From Amycolatopsis iheyensis (GTDB taxonomy: Bacteria > Actinomycetota > Actinomycetes > Mycobacteriales > Pseudonocardiaceae): DNA of 64,000 bases. The notes under the pieces are model-generated. The model had not been told where the DNA came from and ran no database searches. It worked only from the letters and a program-made list of their open reading frames with translations. Shown in pieces: positions 42,443-50,843 of the stretch. The stretch covers positions 62,001 through 126,000 of the forward strand of contig NZ_JAMXQV010000032.1 of assembly GCF_024703995.1 (NCBI RefSeq). The letters run 5' to 3'. The first letter of the stretch is position 1, and every line of letters begins with the position of its first letter. A program made the translations under genes and the position numbers.

Positions 42443-42745
42443 TCAGGACTCGCGAAGGTGGGCTTCGACGCGGTCCACCTTGGCTTCGAGCTGGCCTTCG
42501 AAGCCGGGCCGGATGTCGGCCTTCAGGACCAGGCCGACGCGGGCCGAGCCCTCCCCCGCGGCCTCGACCGCGCGCTTGACGACGTCCATCACCTCGTCCC
42601 ACTCGCCCTCGATGTTCGTGAACATCGCGTTGGTCGAGTTGGGCAGGCCCGACTCACGGACCACCTTGACGGCGCGAGCGACGGCTTCGCTGACTCCGCC
42701 GTCGGGCTCCCCGCCGGACGGGCTCACGCTGAACGCGACGATCAT
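42443..42745 (-). CDS. MTH1187-family (DUF77) thiamine-binding-type protein
   Basis: 100 aa from ATG 42745 (MIVAFSVSPSGG). Ferredoxin-like small protein: ALARAVKVV-type helix, SGLPNSTNAMFTNIEGEWDE and VGLVLKADIRPGF, matching the DUF77/YqgV family whose members bind thiamine or hydroxymethylpyrimidine as tetramers. No thiamine genes or riboswitch were seen nearby. Divergent from a MarR regulator. Its stop is 5 bp from the split repeat. Confidence 0.85.
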   Translation of the reverse strand: MIVAFSVSPSGGEPDGGVSEAVARAVKVVRESGLPNSTNAMFTNIEGEWDEVMDVVKRAVEAAGEGSARVGLVLKADIRPGFEGQLEAKVDRVEAHLRES

Positions 42746-42823
42746 GCTCGGAAGTCCCTTCTTCGGTGTTCTTTCCGCCGGTCGTGCGACACCCGCCGGT
42801 ACCCGCTGGTAACTTCGCGTGTC

Positions 42824-43324
42824 ATGAACCGTCCGCTGCCGTTCGACCCGATCGCCCGCGCGGCACAGCTGTGGGAGGACCGGATCGGGCCCTCCGGCAC
42901 CATGGCCGCGGTGACCGGCGTGATGCGCGTCCAGCAGATCATCCAGTCCGCGGTGGACGGCGCGCTCAAGCCGCACGGCCTGACCTTCGCCCGGTACGAA
43001 GCGCTGGTGCTGCTCACCTTCGCCCGCAGCGCCAGCCTGCCGATGCGGGTGATGGGCGAGCGGCTCCAGCTGCACCCCACCAGTGTCACCAACATAGTCG
43101 ACCGGCTGGAGAAGGACGGGCTCGTCAAGCGCGTCCCGCACCCGACCGACCGCCGCACGACGCTCGTCGAGATCACCGACGAAGGCCGCAAGCGCCGCGA
43201 GTCCGCGACGGCGGCCGTGACGGAGATCGACTTCGGCCTCAACGGGCTGACCGACCGGCAGACCGAGCAGCTCACCGACCTGCTGACGAAGGTCCGCCGC
43301 GCGGCCGGCGACTTCACCGAATGA
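42824..43324 (+). CDS. MarR-family transcriptional regulator
   Basis: 166 aa, ATG start. Winged helix with RVMGERLQLHPTSVTNIVDR as recognition region and the wing DRRTTLVEITDEG, typical of MarR. Divergent from the DUF77 gene, which it may control. GGTAACTT 11 bp before the ATG could be part of a -10 box. Confidence 0.9.
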   Translation: MNRPLPFDPIARAAQLWEDRIGPSGTMAAVTGVMRVQQIIQSAVDGALKPHGLTFARYEALVLLTFARSASLPMRVMGERLQLHPTSVTNIVDRLEKDGLVKRVPHPTDRRTTLVEITDEGRKRRESATAAVTEIDFGLNGLTDRQTEQLTDLLTKVRRAAGDFTE

Positions 43325-43325
43325 C

Positions 43326-43359
43326 AGAAAGGGCCCGCGCCGGAGCGCGGGCCCTTTCT
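43326..43359. terminator. Bidirectional intrinsic terminator
   Basis: AGAAAGGGCCCGCGC (43326-43340) pairs perfectly over 15 bases with GCGCGGGCCCTTTCT (43345-43359) around a 4-base loop, between the MarR stop at 43324 and the convergent DUF3817 stop at 43372. Confidence 0.9.
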
Positions 43360-43371
43360 CAGCTGCCGGGA

Positions 43372-43737
43372 TCAGGCGGCGACGGGCTCCTTGACCTGGA
43401 ACAGGCCGACACCGCCGTGGGACAGCCGCTGCGGGCCGTCGAGCTTGCCGTTGCGCAGCGCCCACTTCTCGAACAGCCACGTGAACAGCGGCGGGATGCT
43501 CGCGAGCAGGGCCAGCACCAGCGTCTTCGGGCGCCAGCCGAGCGGCTTCGCCACGGACAGGGAGACGACCACGTAGAGGACGAAGATCACGCCGTGCACC
43601 ATGCCGATGACGGGCACGCCGCCCTCACCGGAGGAGTGCACGACGTACTTGAGGAACATCCCGACAAGCAGCGCCGCCCAGGACAGGGCTTCGGCGACTG
43701 CGGCCACGCGGAAAACTAGAGCGGCCTTGCTGGACAC
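43372..43737 (-). CDS. DUF3817 membrane protein
   Basis: 121 aa from GTG 43737, preceded by GAGGAAGAA. Three transmembrane helices (FRVAAVAEALSWAALLVGMF, then VPVIGMVHGVIFVLYVVVSL and TLVLALLASIPPLFTWLFEK). The HG pair between helices 1 and 2 and the FEKWALR end match DUF3817, an uncharacterised actinobacterial family. Monocistronic, by the terminators around it. Confidence 0.85.
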   Translation of the reverse strand: MSSKAALVFRVAAVAEALSWAALLVGMFLKYVVHSSGEGGVPVIGMVHGVIFVLYVVVSLSVAKPLGWRPKTLVLALLASIPPLFTWLFEKWALRNGKLDGPQRLSHGGVGLFQVKEPVAA

Positions 43738-43898
43738 TTCTTCCTCCTGTGGGGTCTCACCACGTTTGTTTGGCACAAAAAACGTCCGACGCACCGTCCA
43801 AGGCGGACTGCCTGTGGACGTCAACGGCGCTGTCGGACGTGCTGATACCAGTGTGAGGCGTGACGGCCCTCACGGGAACACCGGGGCCCGTGACGATG

Positions 43899-43940
43899 CT
43901 CACGGCCGTGGTCCACTGTGGTCTGGACCACGGCCGTGAG
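43899..43940 (-). terminator. Terminator of the GH92 operon
   Basis: CTCACGGCCGTGGTCCA (43899-43915) and TGGACCACGGCCGTGAG (43924-43940) are perfect 17-base inverted arms with an 8-base loop, starting 10 bp past the stop of the second GH92 gene. GC-rich without a T-tract, as is common in this group. Confidence 0.75.
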
Positions 43941-43949
43941 CGGTGCCGG

Positions 43950-46334
43950 CTACCCCGCGCAGGGTGCTGGCGGAGCGGACGACGGTGACGTCGCCCACGT
44001 CGCCGACGCGGCGTCGGTGGTGAGGCCGAAGTCCAGCGTCGCGCCGTGCTTCAGCTGGTCGAAGCCCACATACACCTTGTCACTGGGCCTAGAGCCGACC
44101 TTGAGGCTCGAGACGTACTGCAGCTTCGAGCCGTCCGCGCCGGGCGCCTTGATCGTGATGTCGCGCCCGTTCTCCAGGTGCAGCACGGACTTCGCGAACC
44201 GCGGCGCGTTCAGCACGAAGTTCCCAGTACCTGGGACGGCGGGGTACATCCCCAGCGCGCTGAAGACGTACCACGCCGACATGGTGCCGAGGTCGTCGTT
44301 GCCGGTGACGCCGTTGGGCGCGTTGGTGAACAGCGTGTGCGCCGCCCGCACGACCGTCGACGTCTTCGCCGGCTGCCCGGTGAGCGCGTACATCCACGGC
44401 GAGTGCAGGTCCGGCTCGTTGTTCGGGTTGTACCGGAACTGGTCGTAGTAGTCGTACGGCCCGACGACCCAGTTCTCGCGGACCGCCGTCGCCGGGTTCT
44501 TCACCAGTTCGTCGTAGGCGAAGAAGTCGTCGAGGCGCTTGCCGGTGTTCGCCGGGCCGCCCATGCGCTGCACCAAGCCGGGCACGTCCTGCTGGACGAG
44601 CCACTGGTACTGCCAGGCCGTGCCCTCGTGGAAGCCGTCCTGGCTCTGCGGGCTGTACGGCTTGTCGGCGGGGCTGAACCAGTCGCCGCCCGCGACCTTA
44701 GGCCGGAAGAAGCCGGTGAAGCCGCGGTCGGTCTGCGTTTCGTCCCACAGCGTCCGGTAGGTCCGGCCCTTCGCGGCGAGCGCCGCCGCGTCGTCCTTCT
44801 TGCCGAGCGCCGCGGCCATGACCGACAGCGAACAGTCACCGAGCGCGTACTCCAGCGTCGCGGACGCGCCGTGGTTCGGGTCGGTGTCCTGCCCCTTCTT
44901 CGGGAAGTCCGGGTCGTACTGGACGAACCCGTCGGCCTGGTAGCTCGCGTTGCCCGAGCGGCCCTGGAACGGCGACGACGCAGGCGGGATCTGCGTCGAG
45001 TTCTGCAGCAACGCCTGGTAGGCGCGCATCTCGTTGCCCGACAACGCGCCGAAGCGCCACAGGTCCACCAGGAACGGCGTGACCGGGTCGCCGGTCATCG
45101 TGTTCGTCTCCTGGCTCGCGTACGCCCACCGCGGCAGCCAGCCACCCTGGTCGTGGATGGCCAGGATGCTCTTCGCGATGTCCTTCGCGCGGCTGGGCCG
45201 CAGCAGCGCCAGGAGCTGGTTCTGCGAGCGGTAGGTGTCCCACAGCGAGAAGAAGTCGTAGTACGTCCAGCCGATCGCGCGGTGGATCTTCTTGTCGAAG
45301 CCGTAGTAGCGGCCGTCGGCGTCGTTCGCGGTCAACGGCTGCAGCAGCGCGTGGTAGAGCGAGGTGTAGAACACCGTGCGGTCGTCGGTCGACCCGCCCT
45401 TGATGTCCACAGTGGACAACTCGTGCCGCCAGGTGCGCTGGGCGTCGGCCTTGGCCTGATCGAACGACCGGATGTGCTCCGAGGCCAGGTTCACCCGCGC
45501 ACCCTGCGCGTCCACCTGCGAGATCGCGGTGGCCGCGGTGACCTGGCTCTGCCCGCCGAACGTCAGCCAGGCGCCACGCAGGCCGGCCCCGCCCGCGGAC
45601 GACCGGCTGCCCGGCGTCCCGCCGTCCGGTGACCACGTGCCCGAAGCCTTGAACGGCTTGTCGAACTTCGTGGTGAAGTACGTCGTGTAGGCCTTGCCGC
45701 CGCAGAAGGCCTGCGACTCCACGGTGCCTTCGACGGTCCGGTCGTCGACGACGCGGATGCTGCTGCCGGTGACCGGTTCCTTGTCGTTGGCCTGGCCGAC
45801 GTTGACGAAGACGTTGTTGTCACCGGACTTCGCGAACGTGTAGCGCTCGACGCCCGCGCGGGTGGCCGCCGTCGTCTCGACGTCGACGCCGCCGTAGCCG
45901 GTCAGGTGGACCTTGTAGTAGCCGGGCTTGCCGACCTCGCCGTCGTGGGTGAACGGCGCGGCGTACTGCTTCTGGTCGAAAGTGGACGCTTTCGTGGTGT
46001 CGAATGCCTTGCCGGGCCCCACTTCGCCGGTCGTCGGCAGCGTCGAGACGAGGCCGCCCTGCTCCCAGCAGCCCGCGCCGGACAGGAAGAAGTGGCCGAA
46101 GCCGCGGATCGCGGTGTCGGTGTAGCGGTAGCCGGCGTAGTGCGAGGTGATCGGGCTGACCTGCGTCATCCCGAACGGCGCCGAGGCGCCCGGGAAGGTG
46201 TTGCCCTCGTCCTGCGTGCCGATGAACGTGTTGACGGCTTCGAGCGTATCCCGGCCGGCCGCGGCCGCGACGGGGGTGAGCCCCGTCGCGGCCGCGGTCA
46301 GCGTGAGAAAGCCCGCCAGGATGGTGCTTTTCAT
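43950..46334 (-). CDS. Secreted GH92 alpha-mannosidase
   Basis: 794 aa with a signal peptide (residues 1-26). GH92 fold: NTFIGTQDEGNTFPGASAPF and GMTQVSPIT at the start, LSGAGCWEQGGLVSTLP, WTYYDFFSLWDTYRSQNQLL in the (alpha/alpha)6 barrel, and the acid region GNDDLGTMSAWYVFSALGMY. GH92 enzymes are calcium-dependent exo-alpha-mannosidases, mostly 1,2-specific. Its ATG overlaps the stop of the larger GH92 gene, so both are one operon and probably cut different linkages. Confidence 0.92.
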   Translation of the reverse strand: MKSTILAGFLTLTAAATGLTPVAAAAGRDTLEAVNTFIGTQDEGNTFPGASAPFGMTQVSPITSHYAGYRYTDTAIRGFGHFFLSGAGCWEQGGLVSTLPTTGEVGPGKAFDTTKASTFDQKQYAAPFTHDGEVGKPGYYKVHLTGYGGVDVETTAATRAGVERYTFAKSGDNNVFVNVGQANDKEPVTGSSIRVVDDRTVEGTVESQAFCGGKAYTTYFTTKFDKPFKASGTWSPDGGTPGSRSSAGGAGLRGAWLTFGGQSQVTAATAISQVDAQGARVNLASEHIRSFDQAKADAQRTWRHELSTVDIKGGSTDDRTVFYTSLYHALLQPLTANDADGRYYGFDKKIHRAIGWTYYDFFSLWDTYRSQNQLLALLRPSRAKDIAKSILAIHDQGGWLPRWAYASQETNTMTGDPVTPFLVDLWRFGALSGNEMRAYQALLQNSTQIPPASSPFQGRSGNASYQADGFVQYDPDFPKKGQDTDPNHGASATLEYALGDCSLSVMAAALGKKDDAAALAAKGRTYRTLWDETQTDRGFTGFFRPKVAGGDWFSPADKPYSPQSQDGFHEGTAWQYQWLVQQDVPGLVQRMGGPANTGKRLDDFFAYDELVKNPATAVRENWVVGPYDYYDQFRYNPNNEPDLHSPWMYALTGQPAKTSTVVRAAHTLFTNAPNGVTGNDDLGTMSAWYVFSALGMYPAVPGTGNFVLNAPRFAKSVLHLENGRDITIKAPGADGSKLQYVSSLKVGSRPSDKVYVGFDQLKHGATLDFGLTTDAASATWATSPSSAPPAPCAG

Positions 46335-49300
46335 GCGCCGATTCCGATCGCGAACACGTGCAGTGCGCCGCCGTTGACGTTGTCCGGCAACGTCACGCTC
46401 GCCACCGTCTTGCCCGCGTCGAGGGTGATCGGGTTGGTGCCGAACACCATCGTGCGGATCTGCTGCGGGTCGCCGCCCGAAGCGTTGCGGTACGGCGTGG
46501 ACAGCACGATCCGGTTGCCGAACGCCGGCTGCGCGCCGCCGCCACCGAGGGTCCAGTCGGAGAACCCGATGGTCGCGGTGGACTTGCTGCCGTCGGTGTA
46601 GGTGACGGTCAGCGTGCCGGACGCGTTGCCGTTCGACGCCGAGCCGAGCAGCGCCAAGCGACCGGAGCCGCTCACGTTGACCGTCTGGCCGCCGGCGACG
46701 ACGTTGTCCGGGTCGCCGGCCGGGAACGCCGGCCAGGTGAACTTGATGCCGTCACTGGTGACCGTGCCACCCGGGGTGGCGCCGGCCGCGGCCAGCGCGT
46801 CGGCCGAGTAGCTCCAGCCGCCGCCGTCGAAGTTGGCCGCGCCCGAGTTCGAGTCCGGGGAGATGCCGGCGTTGTTCACCGTGGCCAGCCAGCTGTTCGG
46901 CTGGGCCACCAGCACCGTCAGGACCGCCTGCGACGAACCCACGCCCGGCGCGGAGAACGTCACCGGGATGCGGCGGGCGCCGTCGGCCAGCCCAGCGGGC
47001 ACGCTGACCGTCAGCTCCGCCTGCGCCTTGCCCGCGGCGGGCACCGCGATGCTGCCCGTCGCCGGCGTCAGCGTGATCCCGTCGACGCTGCCCGCGCTGT
47101 AGGTCCAGGTCCGGGCGGTGCCGGACAGGTCCTGGACACCCACCGACGCCTTCGACGTCGACCCCGCGGGCGTCACCGCGCGCGCCGGGTCCACAAAGGA
47201 CAAGCTCGGCTTCTCCTGCTCGCGGAACGACGGCGGCGCGTCGGCCGCGGCGCTGCCCCACGCGGTCGCCGTGGCGGACCGGGTGTAGTCGAGCTTGCCG
47301 CCGCTGGAGATGAGCGCCTCCGGCAGCCACGCCTTCGCGGCGTCGGTCCCGTTGACCTTCAGGCTGCCCACGTAGTCACCGGTGCCCGGCGCGTTGATGG
47401 TGATCTTCTTGCCCGCCCCGGTGGTGAGCACGGCGTGCTCGAAGCGCGGCGTCACCAGCAGCGTCTCGGCGCGGCCCGGGATCTCCGGGTAGACGCCGAG
47501 GGCCGACCAGACGTACCAGGCCGACATCTGGCCGAGGTCGTCGTTGCCGATCAGGCCTTCGGGACGCGGGTTGTACAGCTCGTCCATCGAGCGGTGCACG
47601 ATCGCCTGGGTCTTGGCCGGCGCGCCCGCGTACGAGTACACGTAGGGCGCGTTGGAGTTCGGCTCGTTGCCCATGAAGGCGTACGGCTCCTGCGTGCCCG
47701 CGTTCAGCTGGGTGAAGAAGGTGTCCAACCGGGACTGGGTCGCGGTGTTCCCGCCGAACGCCGTCACGACGCCGCCGAGGTCGTAGGGCACCATCCACTC
47801 GTACTGCGCGCCGTTGCCCTCGACCCAGCCCTGCGAGCTGGCGGGGTCGTAGGTGCCGGCGAACGAGCCGTCCGCGTTGCGCGGCTGCAGGTGCCCGGTG
47901 CCCGGGTTGTAGAGGTTCTGCCAGTTCTGCGCGCGCTTCATGAACGTCGTGTACGTCGCACTGTCGCCCAGCCGCTTCGCGAACTCGGCGATGGCGAAGT
48001 CGGCACTGGTGTATTCGAGGGTGTCCGCGCCGGCGCCCGGCACGTACCCGAGCTTCTGGTAGTCGTCGAGGCCCGGCCGCTCGGTGTAGCCCTGCGTCGG
48101 CTGGGTGGCGCCCTTGATCATGAGCAGCAACGCCTTCTGGGCGTCGAAGTCACGGGCGCCGAACGCGTACGCGCTCGACACGATGATGTGGTACGGGTCG
48201 CCGTTCATGACGCCGGTGTAGTCGTTGGCCACCGTCCAGCGGTCCCACGACCCGCCCTGCTCGGCGTAGGCCATCATCGACCGGACGATGTCCGACGTCT
48301 CCTTCGGGTCGATCGTCGCCAGGAGCGGGGCTTCCGAGCGGTAGATGTCCCAGCCGGAGAAGTTGGTGTACATCGCGTGGCCCTTGTCGGCCTTGTGGAT
48401 CCGGCCATCGAAGCCCGGGTACTGACCGTCCACGTCGGAGAAGACGTTGGGCTGGATCAGCGAGTGGTACAGCGAGGTGTAGAACGTCGTCAGGTCGGCG
48501 TCCGAGCCACCGGTGACGGCGATCTTGCCGAGCTGGTCGTTCCACGCCTTCCGCGCGCCCGCGGCCACCTTGTCGAACGACTTGCCGGTGTTCTCGGCCT
48601 TGAGGTTGGCCTTCGCGCCGTCGACGGACACAAAGGACAGTCCGACCTGGACGTTCACCTGCGCGCCGTTGAGGTTGGCGAAGGTGACGTACCCGCCGCT
48701 GCCCGGGCCCGACACGGTGGTGTTCTGCTGCTTGGCCGTGGCGGTGTGCGCGATCGACGCGTTCACGCCGTTGGGCTGCGCGACCTTCGCCTTGGCGCCA
48801 CCGGTTTCCGCGGCCTTGTTCGGCGTCACGGCGCCGTTCTTCCAGGTGCCGATCGACGCGAACGGCGTGTCGAACTTGGCCGAGAAGTACACGCGGTAGC
48901 TGTTCTGCGCGCCGCAGAAGCGGCCGCTCGTCGCCCAGCCGCTGATGGTGTCCTTGCCGATGGTGATCGACGCGTCGTCGGTGCCGTTGACCGAGCCGGA
49001 GGTGTTGACCAGCAGCGTCGAGGACGCGCCCGCCGGGTAGGTCAGCCGCGCGGAGCCGGTGCGCTGGGTCGCGGCCAGCTCGACCTTCGCGCCGCTGTCG
49101 AGGGTGACGTCGTAGGCGCCCGCGGTCGCGTGCTCGTTGGCGTGCGAGAACTTCGACGTGTAGTGCGACGGGTCGGTGGCGGGCGAAGTCGTCACTTCAC
49201 CGACATAAGGGATGAACGGGATGTCCTGATAGGTCGAACAGCCCGCGCCCGAAAGGTGCGTGAGGCTGAACCCGGTCAGGGCGTTGTCGTCGTAGAAGTA

Positions 49301-49561
49301 CCCGCCGGGCTGGGACTTCACCGTGTCGGGACTCCACTGGACCATCCCGAACGGTGCGACCGCGCCCGGGAACGTGTTGCCGGCGCCGCCCCCGGTGCCG
49401 TGGTCGGCCCCGCCGGGCCGGGTGCCCACGAAGGGGTTGACCCACTTCGCGAAATCGGTGGTCTGGGCTGCCGTCGCGGGGACAGCGGGAGCCACCGCTG
49501 CCGTCACCGCCAATGTCAGGAAAGCTAAACCGGCTCTGAAGCGCAATCGCGCCATGGCCAT
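46331..49561 (-). CDS. Large secreted GH92 alpha-mannosidase with C-terminal accessory domains
   Basis: 1076 aa (a second ATG two codons in is equally likely). Signal peptide to about residue 32. The GH92 catalytic region (about 35-770) shows NPFVGTRPGGADHGTGGGAG, NTFPGAVAPFGMVQWSPDT, FSGWDIYRSEAPLL and GNDDLGQMSAWYVWSALGVY. After residue about 790, a NEW3/Fn3-like beta domain (LSFVDPARAVTPAGSTSKAS onward) and a second beta-sandwich (from about 880) that is probably carbohydrate-binding. First gene of the mannosidase operon. Divergent from the LacI gene. Confidence 0.92.
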   Translation of the reverse strand: MAMARLRFRAGLAFLTLAVTAAVAPAVPATAAQTTDFAKWVNPFVGTRPGGADHGTGGGAGNTFPGAVAPFGMVQWSPDTVKSQPGGYFYDDNALTGFSLTHLSGAGCSTYQDIPFIPYVGEVTTSPATDPSHYTSKFSHANEHATAGAYDVTLDSGAKVELAATQRTGSARLTYPAGASSTLLVNTSGSVNGTDDASITIGKDTISGWATSGRFCGAQNSYRVYFSAKFDTPFASIGTWKNGAVTPNKAAETGGAKAKVAQPNGVNASIAHTATAKQQNTTVSGPGSGGYVTFANLNGAQVNVQVGLSFVSVDGAKANLKAENTGKSFDKVAAGARKAWNDQLGKIAVTGGSDADLTTFYTSLYHSLIQPNVFSDVDGQYPGFDGRIHKADKGHAMYTNFSGWDIYRSEAPLLATIDPKETSDIVRSMMAYAEQGGSWDRWTVANDYTGVMNGDPYHIIVSSAYAFGARDFDAQKALLLMIKGATQPTQGYTERPGLDDYQKLGYVPGAGADTLEYTSADFAIAEFAKRLGDSATYTTFMKRAQNWQNLYNPGTGHLQPRNADGSFAGTYDPASSQGWVEGNGAQYEWMVPYDLGGVVTAFGGNTATQSRLDTFFTQLNAGTQEPYAFMGNEPNSNAPYVYSYAGAPAKTQAIVHRSMDELYNPRPEGLIGNDDLGQMSAWYVWSALGVYPEIPGRAETLLVTPRFEHAVLTTGAGKKITINAPGTGDYVGSLKVNGTDAAKAWLPEALISSGGKLDYTRSATATAWGSAAADAPPSFREQEKPSLSFVDPARAVTPAGSTSKASVGVQDLSGTARTWTYSAGSVDGITLTPATGSIAVPAAGKAQAELTVSVPAGLADGARRIPVTFSAPGVGSSQAVLTVLVAQPNSWLATVNNAGISPDSNSGAANFDGGGWSYSADALAAAGATPGGTVTSDGIKFTWPAFPAGDPDNVVAGGQTVNVSGSGRLALLGSASNGNASGTLTVTYTDGSKSTATIGFSDWTLGGGGAQPAFGNRIVLSTPYRNASGGDPQQIRTMVFGTNPITLDAGKTVASVTLPDNVNGGALHVFAIGIGA

Positions 49562-49591
49562 CGCCTCTCACGTCGTCAGCGCGACCGAAAT

Positions 49592-49603
49592 GACAACCTT
49601 GTC
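49592..49603. promoter_or_regulatory. LacI-type operator upstream of the GH92 operon
   Basis: GACAACCTTGTC (49592-49603) differs by one base from the perfect palindrome GACAACGTTGTC at the LacI start. It lies 31 bp upstream of the GH92 start codon, within the likely promoter, so the regulator can probably repress the mannosidases. Confidence 0.65.
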
Positions 49604-49750
49604 GCGCAGTCGGTCGAACGGGGCAACCTTGGGCAGCGGCTCACCGGACAGTCAAGGGTCCCGTCAAGACCTGTCCACTTCGGGACAGCGTGATCAGCCG
49701 TCTGACCTACGACGTCGGTAGCCGAATCGGCACAATTCGCGCGTGAAGCG

Positions 49751-49804
49751 TTGACAAGTCACCGGAACGTGGCGTTCAATCCCGGTCACTATGACAACGT
49801 TGTC
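49751..49804 (+). promoter_or_regulatory. LacI gene promoter and operator across its start codon
   Basis: TTGACA (49751-49756) and TTCAAT (49775-49780), 18 bp apart, form a recognisable -35/-10 pair. Transcription would then start at or just before the ATG at 49791, a leaderless message. GACAACGTTGTC (49793-49804) is a perfect 12-bp palindrome overlapping codons 1-5, well placed for autorepression. Confidence 0.65.
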
Positions 49805-50843
49805 TCCCCCCGGCCGGGACCGGGACGGCGCTCCGCGCACCGCGAGCAGGCGAGCCACGATGAGCGATGTGGCCCGGCTGGCCGGGGTGAGCATCAAGAC
49901 CGTCTCGCGCGTGGTCAACGACGAACCGGCCGTGCACCCGGACACCGCCGAGCGGGTCATGGCGGCCATCGAGCAGCTGGGCTTCCGGCGCAACCTGGGC
50001 GCGCGCAACCTGCGCCGCGGGTCGACGACCGGCACCATCGGGCTGATCGTCGAGGACGTCGGCAACCCCTTCTACTCCGAGCTGAACCGCGCGGTCGAGC
50101 GCATCGCGACGTCGTTCGGGCGCCAGGTGCTCACCGGCTCGTCCGAGGAGAACTCCGACCGCGAGCGCGAGCTCGTGCTGGAGTTCTGCGCGCGGCGGGT
50201 CGACGGCATCCTCGTCGTCCCGGCCGGCCTGCAGCACGGCTACCTGGTGCCGGAGATGCGCGCGGGCACGCCGGTGGTGTTCATCGACCGCCCGGCCGGC
50301 GACATCGTGGCCGACACCGTGCTGGTCGACAACCTCGGCGGCACCATCGAAGCCGTCACCCACCTGGCGAAACACGGCCACCGCCGGATCGCCTTCCTCG
50401 GCGACAGCCCGGACATCTTCACCGCGGCCGAGCGCCTGCGTGGCTTCCGCGAAGGCTGCGTGCGCAACGGGATCTCCTACGACGAGTCCCTGGTCTCCAT
50501 GCGCACGCCGACCCAGGACTACATCGGCGACGCGGTGAAGCGGCTCATGCACGGCCCGGACGCGGCCACCGCGGTGATCGCGGGCAACAACCGGGTCGCC
50601 GTGCACGTGCTGCGCGCGCTGGCCCACGCCGAGCAGAGACCGGCGATGGTCGGCTTCGACGACTTCGAGCTCGCGGACCTGCTCGACCCGCCGGTGACCG
50701 TGATCGCGCACGACGTCAGCGCGCTGGGCCACGCCGCGGCCGAGCTGCTCTTCGCGCGTGTCCAAGGAGACCAGTCCCCGCCCAGAAAGGTAGTCCTGCC
50801 CGTGCATCTCGTCGCCCGTGGTTCCGGTGAGGTCGCCCCGTGA
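49791..50843 (+). CDS. LacI-family repressor of the mannosidase/ABC locus
   Basis: 350 aa. HTH at residues 24-46 (MSDVARLAGVSIKTVSRVVN), then the hinge helix NLGARNLRRGSTT and a periplasmic-binding-like effector domain (IGLIVEDVGNPFYSELNRAV, DGILVVPAG, IAFLGDS). A 23-residue extension precedes the HTH. Its stop overlaps the isomerase gene (GTGA). It probably senses mannose, an oligomannoside or a phosphosugar. Operators at 49592, 49793 and possibly 51673. Confidence 0.9.
   Translation: MTTLSPPGRDRDGAPRTASRRATMSDVARLAGVSIKTVSRVVNDEPAVHPDTAERVMAAIEQLGFRRNLGARNLRRGSTTGTIGLIVEDVGNPFYSELNRAVERIATSFGRQVLTGSSEENSDRERELVLEFCARRVDGILVVPAGLQHGYLVPEMRAGTPVVFIDRPAGDIVADTVLVDNLGGTIEAVTHLAKHGHRRIAFLGDSPDIFTAAERLRGFREGCVRNGISYDESLVSMRTPTQDYIGDAVKRLMHGPDAATAVIAGNNRVAVHVLRALAHAEQRPAMVGFDDFELADLLDPPVTVIAHDVSALGHAAAELLFARVQGDQSPPRKVVLPVHLVARGSGEVAP

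Noticed and set aside
46358..49528. A 1056-codon open frame antisense to the large GH92 gene
   Set aside because: It has arginine/alanine/glycine-rich composition and no recognisable domain, while the minus strand encodes a full GH92 protein with signal peptide. It is a GC-bias shadow.
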